DNA from: a bacterium BMS3Bbin02 | GTDB taxonomy: Bacteria > Actinomycetota > Acidimicrobiia > Spongiisociales > UBA5794 | Reading direction: 5' to 3' | Assembly: GCA_002898115.1 (NCBI GenBank) | Contig: BDTL01000285.1 | Location: 1 to 9,200 of the forward strand | DNA: 9,200 nt | Part shown: positions 1 to 5,946 of the stretch, in pieces | How positions within the stretch are numbered: position 1 is the first letter of the stretch | How the letters are laid out: each line of letters begins with the position of its first letter | Notes under the pieces: model-generated | The model's input: only the letters and a program-made list of their open reading frames with translations | Database searches by the model: none | What the model was told of the DNA's origin: nothing | Made by a program: the position numbers and the translations under genes

Positions 1-1232
1 CGCGCACGGGCAAACTACGATCACCCCGCTTCGGGATGCTTGCCTACGTTGTTGAGGCGTACGAACGAGGCGCATCCGACGACGTCGTGTTCATCCCCGT
101 GTCGATCGCCTATGACCAGATCCAGGATGTTCGTGCCCACGTTGCCGAAGCGAGCGGCAAGGGGAAACAGAACGAGGGTGCCCGCTGGCTGTTCCGCCAG
201 CTTTCCAAGGACCTCACCGACTCCTATGGGAAGATCTATGTACGTTTTGGTGCACCAATCCGGCTCGGTGAGTTCCTGACAACCGTCGGAGAATCCGAGG
301 ACGCTGACGATCCACGTTCGACCGTGGTCCCCAAGTTGGCCTTCGAGGTGTCCACCCGGATCAACGAAGTCACACCAATTACACCTATTTCACTTGTCAC
401 GATGGTGCTGCTCGGTCAGGGAGGCTCGGCAATGACCTTCGCCGACATCCAGTCTGCTCTCCAACCTATCGCCGAGTTCATTGACAGGCGCTCGCTACCG
501 ACCACCGAACCTATCCACTTCGACTCCGAAGACCAGATTCGCGCCTCCCTCAACCAGCTCATCACCCACAAGGTGGTCGAAGAATTCCCCGGTGTTGACG
601 AGCCCATTTTCTCGATCGCCCACGAGCAACACCTCGCGGCGTCCTACTACCGCAACACGATCATCCACTTCTTCGTGACGACGGCCATTACCGAACTCGC
701 GATCCTGAACGTGCGCGACGATCCCAATGCCGCGCACAGCGTGTTCGACAAGGCCCTGGAGCTGCGTGACCTGCTCAAGTTTGAGTTCTTCTTCCCGGCC
801 ACCGACGCTTTCCTCGGAGATGTCCGCCACGAGCTACTTCGTCACAATGATGAATGGCGCTCGCTCCTCGTTGCCGGTGACATCGACACGCTGCTGAGCA
901 GTTTTGAGCCGGCCCTTGCACCGTTGGCCCTCCGACCGTTCATCGAGTCCTATCGGGTCGTCGCCGAGGTGATCGAACGCAACGCCTACGTGTCCACGCT
1001 CGATGAGAAGACTATCAAGAAGGACGCCATGAGCCTTGGCGGCCAATACCTTCGCCAGGGGGACATCGTTGGCCCGGAATCGGTGAGCAACCCACTGTTC
1101 GACACAGCCATTGCGCTGACCAAGTATCTCGGTCTCCTTGATCCATGCGCCACAAGCATCGACGACAGACAAACTCATGCTGCCCGCCTGCGGACCCTCG
1201 TCGACCAACTCGCACAGCTCGCGAACCGGTGA
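1..1232 (+). CDS. plsB: Glycerol-3-phosphate 1-O-acyltransferase, C-terminal part (5' end outside window)
   Basis: PlsB transfers an acyl group to the sn-1 position of glycerol-3-phosphate, the first step of phospholipid synthesis, at the inner face of the membrane. The frame is open from the left edge (first whole codon at base 3) and begins with RTGKLRSPRFGML, which matches the end of the GxRSRTGK substrate-binding motif of PlsB-type acyltransferases. It is followed by the motif-IV-like segment FIPVSIAYDQI, about 30 residues in. The downstream part (ITPISLVTMVLLGQGG, then EQHLAASYYRNTIIHFF) resembles the helical C-terminal region of actinobacterial PlsB. About 409 residues are visible. Family members are usually near 780-800 residues, so the catalytic HX4D motif should lie just upstream of the window. 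The ATG at 36 is an internal Met and not the start. A 147-base gap with its own promoter separates it from the next gene. The family call is strong; the exact acyl donor is not visible. Confidence 0.9.
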   Translation, partial: RTGKLRSPRFGMLAYVVEAYERGASDDVVFIPVSIAYDQIQDVRAHVAEASGKGKQNEGARWLFRQLSKDLTDSYGKIYVRFGAPIRLGEFLTTVGESEDADDPRSTVVPKLAFEVSTRINEVTPITPISLVTMVLLGQGGSAMTFADIQSALQPIAEFIDRRSLPTTEPIHFDSEDQIRASLNQLITHKVVEEFPGVDEPIFSIAHEQHLAASYYRNTIIHFFVTTAITELAILNVRDDPNAAHSVFDKALELRDLLKFEFFFPATDAFLGDVRHELLRHNDEWRSLLVAGDIDTLLSSFEPALAPLALRPFIESYRVVAEVIERNAYVSTLDEKTIKKDAMSLGGQYLRQGDIVGPESVSNPLFDTAIALTKYLGLLDPCATSIDDRQTHAARLRTLVDQLAQLANR

Positions 1233-1291
1233 ATCTGATCCCTCGTAACGTCTCCGAGAGTGACCAAGAACCCCGTGCGCAAAATAACTAG

Positions 1292-1321
1292 TTGACTACT
1301 CTAGGTGGTGGCTCGTATACT
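1292..1321 (+). promoter_or_regulatory. Sigma-70-type promoter of the DivIVA-domain gene
   Basis: TTGACT (1292-1297) and TATACT (1316-1321) are separated by 18 bases, close to the housekeeping sigma consensus in both boxes. Transcription would start near 1328, giving a leader of about 50 bases before the ATG at 1380. A purine-rich AAAGG (1365-1369) lies 10 bases before that ATG and is the likely ribosome binding site. This is the best-matching promoter in the window. Confidence 0.65.
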
Positions 1322-1379
1322 CGTTGTGGGCGAGCAAGGAGTTGGAAGGTCAACTCGGCGTAACAAAGGTTGACATTTC

Positions 1380-2825
1380 ATGGGTGCATTTTCCGACCTC
1401 CCGGTCGAATTCACAGTCGCTCGACGCGGCTATGACACGGCGCAAGTCGACAAATTCCTCGACGTGCAGGTGCGGGAGCTGGCATCAAAGTTCGACGAGC
1501 AGGCCACTCGGCTCACAACGCTCGAAGCAACGATAGCCGACGCCAAAGAGCGCGAGGAAGCAATTCACCTCACCCTCGTGGCTGCCACAAAGACCAAAGA
1601 TGAACTGCTCACCGGCGCCGAACAGTCTGCAACGGAGACGAAAGCGAAGGCCGAGGCCGAGGCGGCGAAGATCATCGAAGCGGCCAAGACCAACGCCGCG
1701 GAGCTGCTGGCCATTGCGCGTACCGAGGCAGATTCACTCGCTGCCGACGCGACTCACCAGGCCGAAACTACGATCGCCGCCGCTGAGGAGAGAGCCGCCA
1801 ACGCCACAAAGGACGTTGACTCATTGATCGCCGAGGCCCAGACGGAAGCCGACGCAACCCGGGCAAGTGCACTCACCGACGCCGCGGCATCTCTCGAAAC
1901 GGCGAAGGCCGAAGCAGACGCCGTCCTGCGAGTCGCCCGCGAGGAGGCGATTGCACTGCTCGAACGATCCAAGGCCGAAACCGCCGAAGTGCTCGCCGCC
2001 CGCGAGGAGGAGTTGGCAATCCTCAAGGCAGAGTTCGACGACGTTGCACATTCCACCGCTGCGCGTGCAACAGAACTCAAGGACGCCACCACAGCGCTCG
2101 AGGCTCAGCTCACCGCAATTGCAAGCGGAGCACTGACAGAGGTCACTGCGCTTGCCGTGACGATGGAGGCTGCGCTTCCCGCAGAACAGTTGGCCGCCGT
2201 ACTCGCTTCTCCACAGCCGACACCTATGAGTCCCGAGCCGGCCTATGCCTCGGTCGACTCCGAGCCCCTCCCCGATACTTCCGTACCCGCTGCTGAAAGC
2301 ACCGAGTTGGAGCCGAGTCAATCAGCTCCAACGAGTGAGGGTCCGGCTACTCAACACGTTGAGGACGTTTCCGAAACTGAGCCTGGCGTCGAGCCGGCCC
2401 CAGCCCTCGTAGACGTGGTTGGCGTCGAAGCTGAAGCCCAGTCTGTGGTGACTGCAGAGACGATGACCGAAGTCGACACCGATCGGGATCACGCCGAGAC
2501 TGATCAGTTGGCGGCCTTGATAGCCGATGTAGCCGCGATGTCAGACGACGATGCCCTCGACGATGCGACTCCTGAGATTGATGACTCCATTGCAGGGGCC
2601 GAGTCTGATCTCGACGCAGCCGTCGAGGAGCTCGCCACTGAGACCGAAAGCAACGGACGTCCACAACGTGGATCGTTCTACTCTCGTCGCTCGGCGAAGC
2701 TCCCACGCATCGGTGCCGAGGCCGCCTCAAGCGCAGTGGCAACTGTCAACGCGATGAGGGCGTCCGCAAAGCTAGCAAACGCGGAAGGGAAAGGGGACAA
2801 GGGCCGCGCGAAACAATCCGCGTAG
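1380..2825 (+). CDS. DivIVA-domain coiled-coil protein with acidic linker and basic tail
   Basis: Probable cell-pole or envelope scaffold protein of the DivIVA/Wag31 type. Residues about 9-30 (EFTVARRGYDTAQVDKFLD) carry the N-terminal DivIVA signature, which in the family binds membrane, followed by a dimerising coiled coil. Residues about 30-250 are an almost uninterrupted Ala/Glu/Lys-rich helix with stretches of 11-residue periodicity. Residues about 275-425 are acidic and rich in Pro, Ser, Thr and Val, and look disordered. Residues about 427-481 turn basic (PQRGSFYSRRSAKLPRIG, then a Lys/Arg-rich end). No signal peptide or membrane segment is present. At 481 residues it is far longer than Bacillus DivIVA (about 160) and Wag31 (about 260). 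It sits alone between its own promoter and a strong terminator. The domain call is good, but equivalence to essential Wag31 is uncertain: it could be a paralogue such as a FilP/Scy-like filament protein. Confidence 0.8.
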   Translation: MGAFSDLPVEFTVARRGYDTAQVDKFLDVQVRELASKFDEQATRLTTLEATIADAKEREEAIHLTLVAATKTKDELLTGAEQSATETKAKAEAEAAKIIEAAKTNAAELLAIARTEADSLAADATHQAETTIAAAEERAANATKDVDSLIAEAQTEADATRASALTDAAASLETAKAEADAVLRVAREEAIALLERSKAETAEVLAAREEELAILKAEFDDVAHSTAARATELKDATTALEAQLTAIASGALTEVTALAVTMEAALPAEQLAAVLASPQPTPMSPEPAYASVDSEPLPDTSVPAAESTELEPSQSAPTSEGPATQHVEDVSETEPGVEPAPALVDVVGVEAEAQSVVTAETMTEVDTDRDHAETDQLAALIADVAAMSDDDALDDATPEIDDSIAGAESDLDAAVEELATETESNGRPQRGSFYSRRSAKLPRIGAEAASSAVATVNAMRASAKLANAEGKGDKGRAKQSA

Positions 2826-2831
2826 CCTTGG

Positions 2832-2893
2832 CGGGAACGGGCGCCTGACCATCGGCCGAGACGCGCACGGCACCACAAGACGTTCCGTTCCCG
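2832..2893. repeat. Wide inverted repeat in the 3' region of the DivIVA-domain gene
   Basis: CGGGAACGG (2832-2840) is perfectly complemented by CCGTTCCCG (2885-2893) with 44 bases between the arms. It begins 6 bases after the stop codon and ends 11 bases before the main terminator hairpin. It could form an outer stem in the 3' untranslated RNA. A 9-base match over this distance may also be chance. Confidence 0.35.
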
Positions 2894-2904
2894 TCAACCC
2901 CTCA

Positions 2905-2945
2905 CGAAGAGCACCGCCCCCGCACAACGGAGGCGGTGCTCTTCG
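2905..2945 (+). terminator. Strong hairpin terminator between convergent genes
   Basis: The arms 2905-2918 (CGAAGAGCACCGCC) and 2932-2945 form a perfect 14-base-pair stem. After one mismatch, three more inner pairs (2920-2922 with 2928-2930) close a five-base loop. On the + strand the stem is followed by a pyrimidine-rich tract (TTCTACTTCTTTC), which suits termination of the DivIVA-domain gene. On the - strand there is no T tract after the stem, so termination of nfuA from the other side would be weaker or need another factor. Confidence 0.8.
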
Positions 2946-2994
2946 TTCTACTTCTTTCGCCCGCGGGCAACGCAATCATGCACCCGGCGCAGGA

Positions 2995-3609
2995 CTACAC
3001 GTAGAACGGGTTCTCTCCGAGATCGTGATTCGTCACATCGACAACCTCGTCAATCTCGGGGATCTGGTCCTTGATCGTCGCTTCTATGCCCTGACGAAGT
3101 GTCATCGCCGCAAGCCCACAGCCCTGGCAACCTCCCCCAAGTTCAAGGTACGCAAGAGGAAGCTCGACCCTGACAAGCGTTGCGATCCCTCCATGGCTCG
3201 CAATTGCCGGGTTGATCCTCTTGTCGAGCAACGTTCGGATACGCTCCTCGACAGAGCCCTCCAGCTCAAGGTCCTCGCTTGGATCACCGAGCGGTGGTGT
3301 CGCCGGGTTCGGATTGCGCAGCACAAGCCCGCCGGTGTCAGGGGTGAGGTCAAGGACTGAACCCCGAAGTTGGTCAACACTCTCCTGAGGGATCGCGACC
3401 GGGATCGTTGCGTGCTCCTCGATGTGGTCTCCGTCATCCACATCCTCGGGGCGCAGAAACGCGGTCTCGTATATGAATCCCTGGGACCCAACCCCGGAAA
3501 TCCGGATCCCGAGCGCCAAACCGGGAATCGCTTCCTGGTCTCGCAGCGCGGTGATCTGCTCAAGCGCCTCGTCGGTAATCGTGATGACAGTTTCAGTTGA
3601 TGTATCCAT
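2995..3609 (-). CDS. nfuA: NfuA-type Fe-S cluster carrier protein
   Basis: This protein is expected to carry a [4Fe-4S] cluster and deliver it to apo-enzymes in the cytoplasm. The 204 residues have the two-domain NfuA layout. Residues about 7-100 are an A-type (HesB/IscA-like) fold without its cysteines, and hence degenerate. Residues about 117-195 are the Nfu domain with the cluster-binding CxxC at Cys161 and Cys164 (GGGCQGCGLAAMTLRQGIE). The length is close to E. coli NfuA (191). No Shine-Dalgarno sequence is evident before the ATG, but a -10-like TATCAT lies nine bases upstream, so the mRNA may be leaderless. The gene lies 46 bases downstream of the acyl-CoA synthetase on the same strand and could also be read through from it. 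Its 3' end faces the DivIVA-domain gene. Confidence 0.92.
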   Translation of the reverse strand: MDTSTETVITITDEALEQITALRDQEAIPGLALGIRISGVGSQGFIYETAFLRPEDVDDGDHIEEHATIPVAIPQESVDQLRGSVLDLTPDTGGLVLRNPNPATPPLGDPSEDLELEGSVEERIRTLLDKRINPAIASHGGIATLVRVELPLAYLELGGGCQGCGLAAMTLRQGIEATIKDQIPEIDEVVDVTNHDLGENPFYV

Positions 3610-3618
3610 GCGCGCCGT

Positions 3619-3624
3619 ATGATA
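3619..3624 (-). promoter_or_regulatory. Candidate -10 element for a leaderless nfuA transcript
   Basis: TATCAT (read on the - strand) ends nine bases before the nfuA ATG. With the usual distance of about seven bases from the -10 box, transcription would begin within two bases of the start codon. No good -35 box is seen. This fits the TANNNT plus short spacer arrangement known for leaderless actinobacterial genes, and the absence of a ribosome binding site. Confidence 0.4.
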
Positions 3625-3655
3625 CAGGCGCTACACGTCATGTCTGGCGGCGAAC

Positions 3656-5431
3656 CTACCCCGTGTACATCTCCTCGATTTCATTCGCGAAGTGCTCGGT
3701 CACCTTGTTTCTCTTCACCTTGAGCGTCGGAGTCAGCTCGCCGCCTTCGATCGATAGCTGGCGACCAAGAATTGTGAACTTCTTGATCTGTTCAACGCGG
3801 GCGAAGTTCTCGTTCAAGGCATCGACCTTCTCTTGAATCGACGCGCAGATCTCTTTACAGGAATGAGCCGGACCAGTGAGACCCTGTTTCTCCATGAATG
3901 CGGCGGCCGCGTCTTCATCGAGTGTCACAAGAGCAGATAGGAACTTTCGTCGGTCGCCGATCAGGACAGCTTCGGACACGAGATGATGGTCCTTCATGCC
4001 GGACTCGAAGGGTTTCGGCGCAACATTCTTGCCACCGGCGGTGATAATGATGTCCTTCTTGCGACCGGTGATCCTCAGCAGCCCATCGTCGCCGAACGCC
4101 CCCAGGTCACCCGAGTACAACCAGCCATCCTTGAGCGCCTCCGCTGTTGCTTCTGGTTGGCGAAAGTAGCCCATGAAGACGTTTCGACCCTTGACGAGGA
4201 TTTCACCGTCCTCGGCGATCTTCACTTCGGTCTCCGGATACGGCGCACCGACTGCCCCGAACTTCGCCTTCCCCGGGGAACTTATGGTTGTCGGCCCGGT
4301 ATCTTCAGACTGTCCGTAGATCTCCCAGATGACCACGTCGAGAGATGCCATGAACTCAAGTACTTCGACGGAGATCGGGGCAGCTCCGACCGCAGCGAAC
4401 CTCACTCTGTCAAGGCCGAGGGCGGCTTTCACCTTGCCGAGCACCAGCTTGTGAGCAAGGCCGTATTGCGCTGCCAACAACCCCGATGGCTCTTTGCCTT
4501 CAAGTCTTAGGTGGGACACCTTTGAACCGACGCCGAGCGCCCAGCCTGCAAGCTTCGCTTTGATTCCGGTCGCCTCGGAAAGTTTCGCGGCAACACCGGT
4601 ATGGAACCGCTCCCAAACCCGTGGCACGGCGAAAAAGATCGTTGGGCGCACTTCGGTGAGGTTCTCCGGCAGAGCCTCGATCGATTCCGCAAAGTACACC
4701 GGCCATCCCGCCAGGGTGGGGCCATGGATTGAGAACGTCTGTTCAGCAATGTGCGAAAGTGGAAGGTAGGAAATTCCGCTGTCGGTATCGTTGAGTCCGA
4801 ACAACTTGATTGCTCGTGACGCAGTAAAATACAAGTTGTCGACCGACAACATCACACCCTTGGGTGGACCGGTCGTCCCGGACGTATAGATGAGCGTGGC
4901 AAGGTCGCCGGGCTGAAGCGCCGCGATGGCATCGGAAACCACCGAGTCGTCAACATCCTCACCCGCCGCCATGAACTCTTCCCACGACATGACGCCCGCG
5001 TCGTCTATGGGATCGGCGCCCTTCATCATCACGACGGTGCGTAATGCTGGAAGCTCGTGGCGGATCTCGCGAATCTTCGCCCACTGACTTTCGTCTTCTA
5101 AGAAGATGATCGGAGTTTCCGCGTGCCCCATGATGTACTTGCACTCGGCGGGAGAGTTGGTGGCGTAGATGCCGGCCGGGACCGACCCGATGCACATTGC
5201 TGCTACATCGGCAATGATCCATTCGGGTCGATTGAACCCGAGGATTGTGACAGCTTCACCCTTTCGGAGACCCAATGCACTGAGCGACTTAGCGGCACTT
5301 CGCACCTCTCCGGCGTAGTTCGCAAAGGACGTTGGCGTCCATGTCCCATCGACCTTGGCATAGTAGGCAGGTTTGTCCGGACGGGTCTGGGCGTTGTGAA
5401 AAACGGCCGCTGGAATCGACTTGACACTCAT
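3656..5431 (-). CDS. fadD: Long-chain fatty acid-CoA ligase (FadD15-like, AMP-forming)
   Basis: The enzyme activates fatty acids through an acyl-AMP intermediate to acyl-CoA for degradation or lipid synthesis. All core motifs of the adenylate-forming superfamily are visible, numbered from the chosen start. The P-loop LIYTSGTTGPPKG is at about 180-192. YGQSEDTGPT (the A5 motif) is at about 372-381, WLYSGDLG at about 437-444, and GRKKDIIITAGGKNVAPKPFE at about 456-476. A C-terminal ELTPTLKVKR near 565-574 would hold the catalytic lysine (probably Lys571). The ATG at 5431 is preferred over the one at 5470 because GGGGAG (5438-5443) sits six bases before it, giving 591 residues, normal for the family. 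The gene lies 102 bases after a small unknown gene and 46 bases before nfuA, all on the same strand. Chain-length preference cannot be read from sequence. Confidence 0.92.
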   Translation of the reverse strand: MSVKSIPAAVFHNAQTRPDKPAYYAKVDGTWTPTSFANYAGEVRSAAKSLSALGLRKGEAVTILGFNRPEWIIADVAAMCIGSVPAGIYATNSPAECKYIMGHAETPIIFLEDESQWAKIREIRHELPALRTVVMMKGADPIDDAGVMSWEEFMAAGEDVDDSVVSDAIAALQPGDLATLIYTSGTTGPPKGVMLSVDNLYFTASRAIKLFGLNDTDSGISYLPLSHIAEQTFSIHGPTLAGWPVYFAESIEALPENLTEVRPTIFFAVPRVWERFHTGVAAKLSEATGIKAKLAGWALGVGSKVSHLRLEGKEPSGLLAAQYGLAHKLVLGKVKAALGLDRVRFAAVGAAPISVEVLEFMASLDVVIWEIYGQSEDTGPTTISSPGKAKFGAVGAPYPETEVKIAEDGEILVKGRNVFMGYFRQPEATAEALKDGWLYSGDLGAFGDDGLLRITGRKKDIIITAGGKNVAPKPFESGMKDHHLVSEAVLIGDRRKFLSALVTLDEDAAAAFMEKQGLTGPAHSCKEICASIQEKVDALNENFARVEQIKKFTILGRQLSIEGGELTPTLKVKRNKVTEHFANEIEEMYTG

Positions 5432-5449
5432 TGTTTGCTCCCCGTAGTC

Positions 5450-5480
5450 AGCGCGCTGGTAGCCATTCACTGTAGCGCGC
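5450..5480. promoter_or_regulatory. Inverted repeat and possible promoter upstream of fadD
   Basis: GCGCGCT (5451-5457) and AGCGCGC (5474-5480) form a perfect 7-base dyad with 16 bases between the arms. One edge touches a -10-like TACACT-type hexamer (TACAGT on the - strand, 5469-5474). The -35 region 17 bases away is poor. The position, just upstream of the ribosome binding site of an acyl-CoA synthetase, is where a TetR-type fatty-acid regulator often binds, but no regulator is encoded nearby. An RNA stem is the alternative. Confidence 0.35.
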
Positions 5481-5533
5481 CCGCAACCTGCGGTGCAGAG
5501 CCCCGATTCCGTCAGTATGCCTGGTAACTCGCC

Positions 5534-5830
5534 CTAGTGGCTGAGTTCCACAAGCGTGTTCGTTCGCAGGTTGAGGACCCGCTGGACGTCCGATCCACTG
5601 TCTGCAATCCAACGGGCAAGCTCCTCACCCGTTGCCCTCACGAGCCACCATGCCACATCGTGTGATCCGGACTGTCGGAACGTTTCCCAGGCTGCGCGAC
5701 CCACCGCCACCGCTTCACCTTCGGTGGCGAACGACCCCAACAAGGTCTCTATGGGACCGGTCGGATCCTGCCCGGGAACGAGCGGCGGCTCGCGGTACTC
5801 ATGTGTCGTAAAGACGCCACCCTTGTCCAT
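5534..5830 (-). CDS. Small protein of unknown function (98 residues)
   Basis: I do not recognise a named domain. The start at 5830 is supported by an excellent ribosome binding site: AGGAGGT on the - strand (5835-5841), four bases before the ATG. An in-frame ATG at 6067 would overlap the divergent peptidase gene and lies in sequence that does not look coding. The protein is mildly acidic and soluble, without signal peptide or membrane helix. Its N-terminus (about 1-30) is Pro/Gly-rich and probably extended. Residues about 35-90 look like a compact alpha/beta unit that includes HDVAWWLVRATGEELARWIADS and ends in a strand-like VLNLRTNTLVEL. It precedes the acyl-CoA synthetase by 102 bases on the same strand and diverges from the M13 peptidase. 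A link to either is not shown. It is real as a gene with good confidence. Confidence 0.75.
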   Translation of the reverse strand: MDKGGVFTTHEYREPPLVPGQDPTGPIETLLGSFATEGEAVAVGRAAWETFRQSGSHDVAWWLVRATGEELARWIADSGSDVQRVLNLRTNTLVELSH

Positions 5831-5877
5831 GCCTACCTCCTCATCAAGCCATAACCCAGTGTAGCTGTCCAACCACC

Positions 5878-5938
5878 TAGCGTGTGGGCAATCCTCAGTG
5901 TCGGTAGCGCGTGGGCTACTCCTCTGACGCCGGGTAGC
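5878..5938. repeat. Imperfect tandem repeat in the divergent promoter region
   Basis: Two similar units of about 30 bases run from TAGCG at 5878 and from TAGCG at 5905. Each contains GTGGGC followed by a CCTC-containing pyrimidine stretch and then GGTAGC. A third TAGC at 5935 lies in the candidate -10 box of the peptidase gene. The match is imperfect, with small length differences, so it may be a decayed duplication or paired regulator sites. Confidence 0.35.
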
Positions 5939-5940
5939 CT
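5935..5940 (+). promoter_or_regulatory. Candidate -10 element for a leaderless peptidase transcript
   Basis: TAGCCT fits TANNNT and ends six bases before the ATG at 5947, so transcription would start at or next to the start codon. No convincing Shine-Dalgarno sequence is present upstream. The -35 region is weak. Confidence 0.4.
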
Positions 5941-5946
5941 GACACC

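Noticed and set aside
1821..2321. Cys- and Gly-rich open frame antisense to the DivIVA-domain gene
   Set aside because: The composition is the direct consequence of reading the Ala/Glu codon repeats in reverse. It has no ribosome binding site and no domain.
5432..5470. Longer start of the acyl-CoA synthetase at 5470
   Set aside because: The ATG at 5431 has GGGGAG six bases upstream and gives the normal family length. The 13 extra residues would cover the dyad and candidate promoter.
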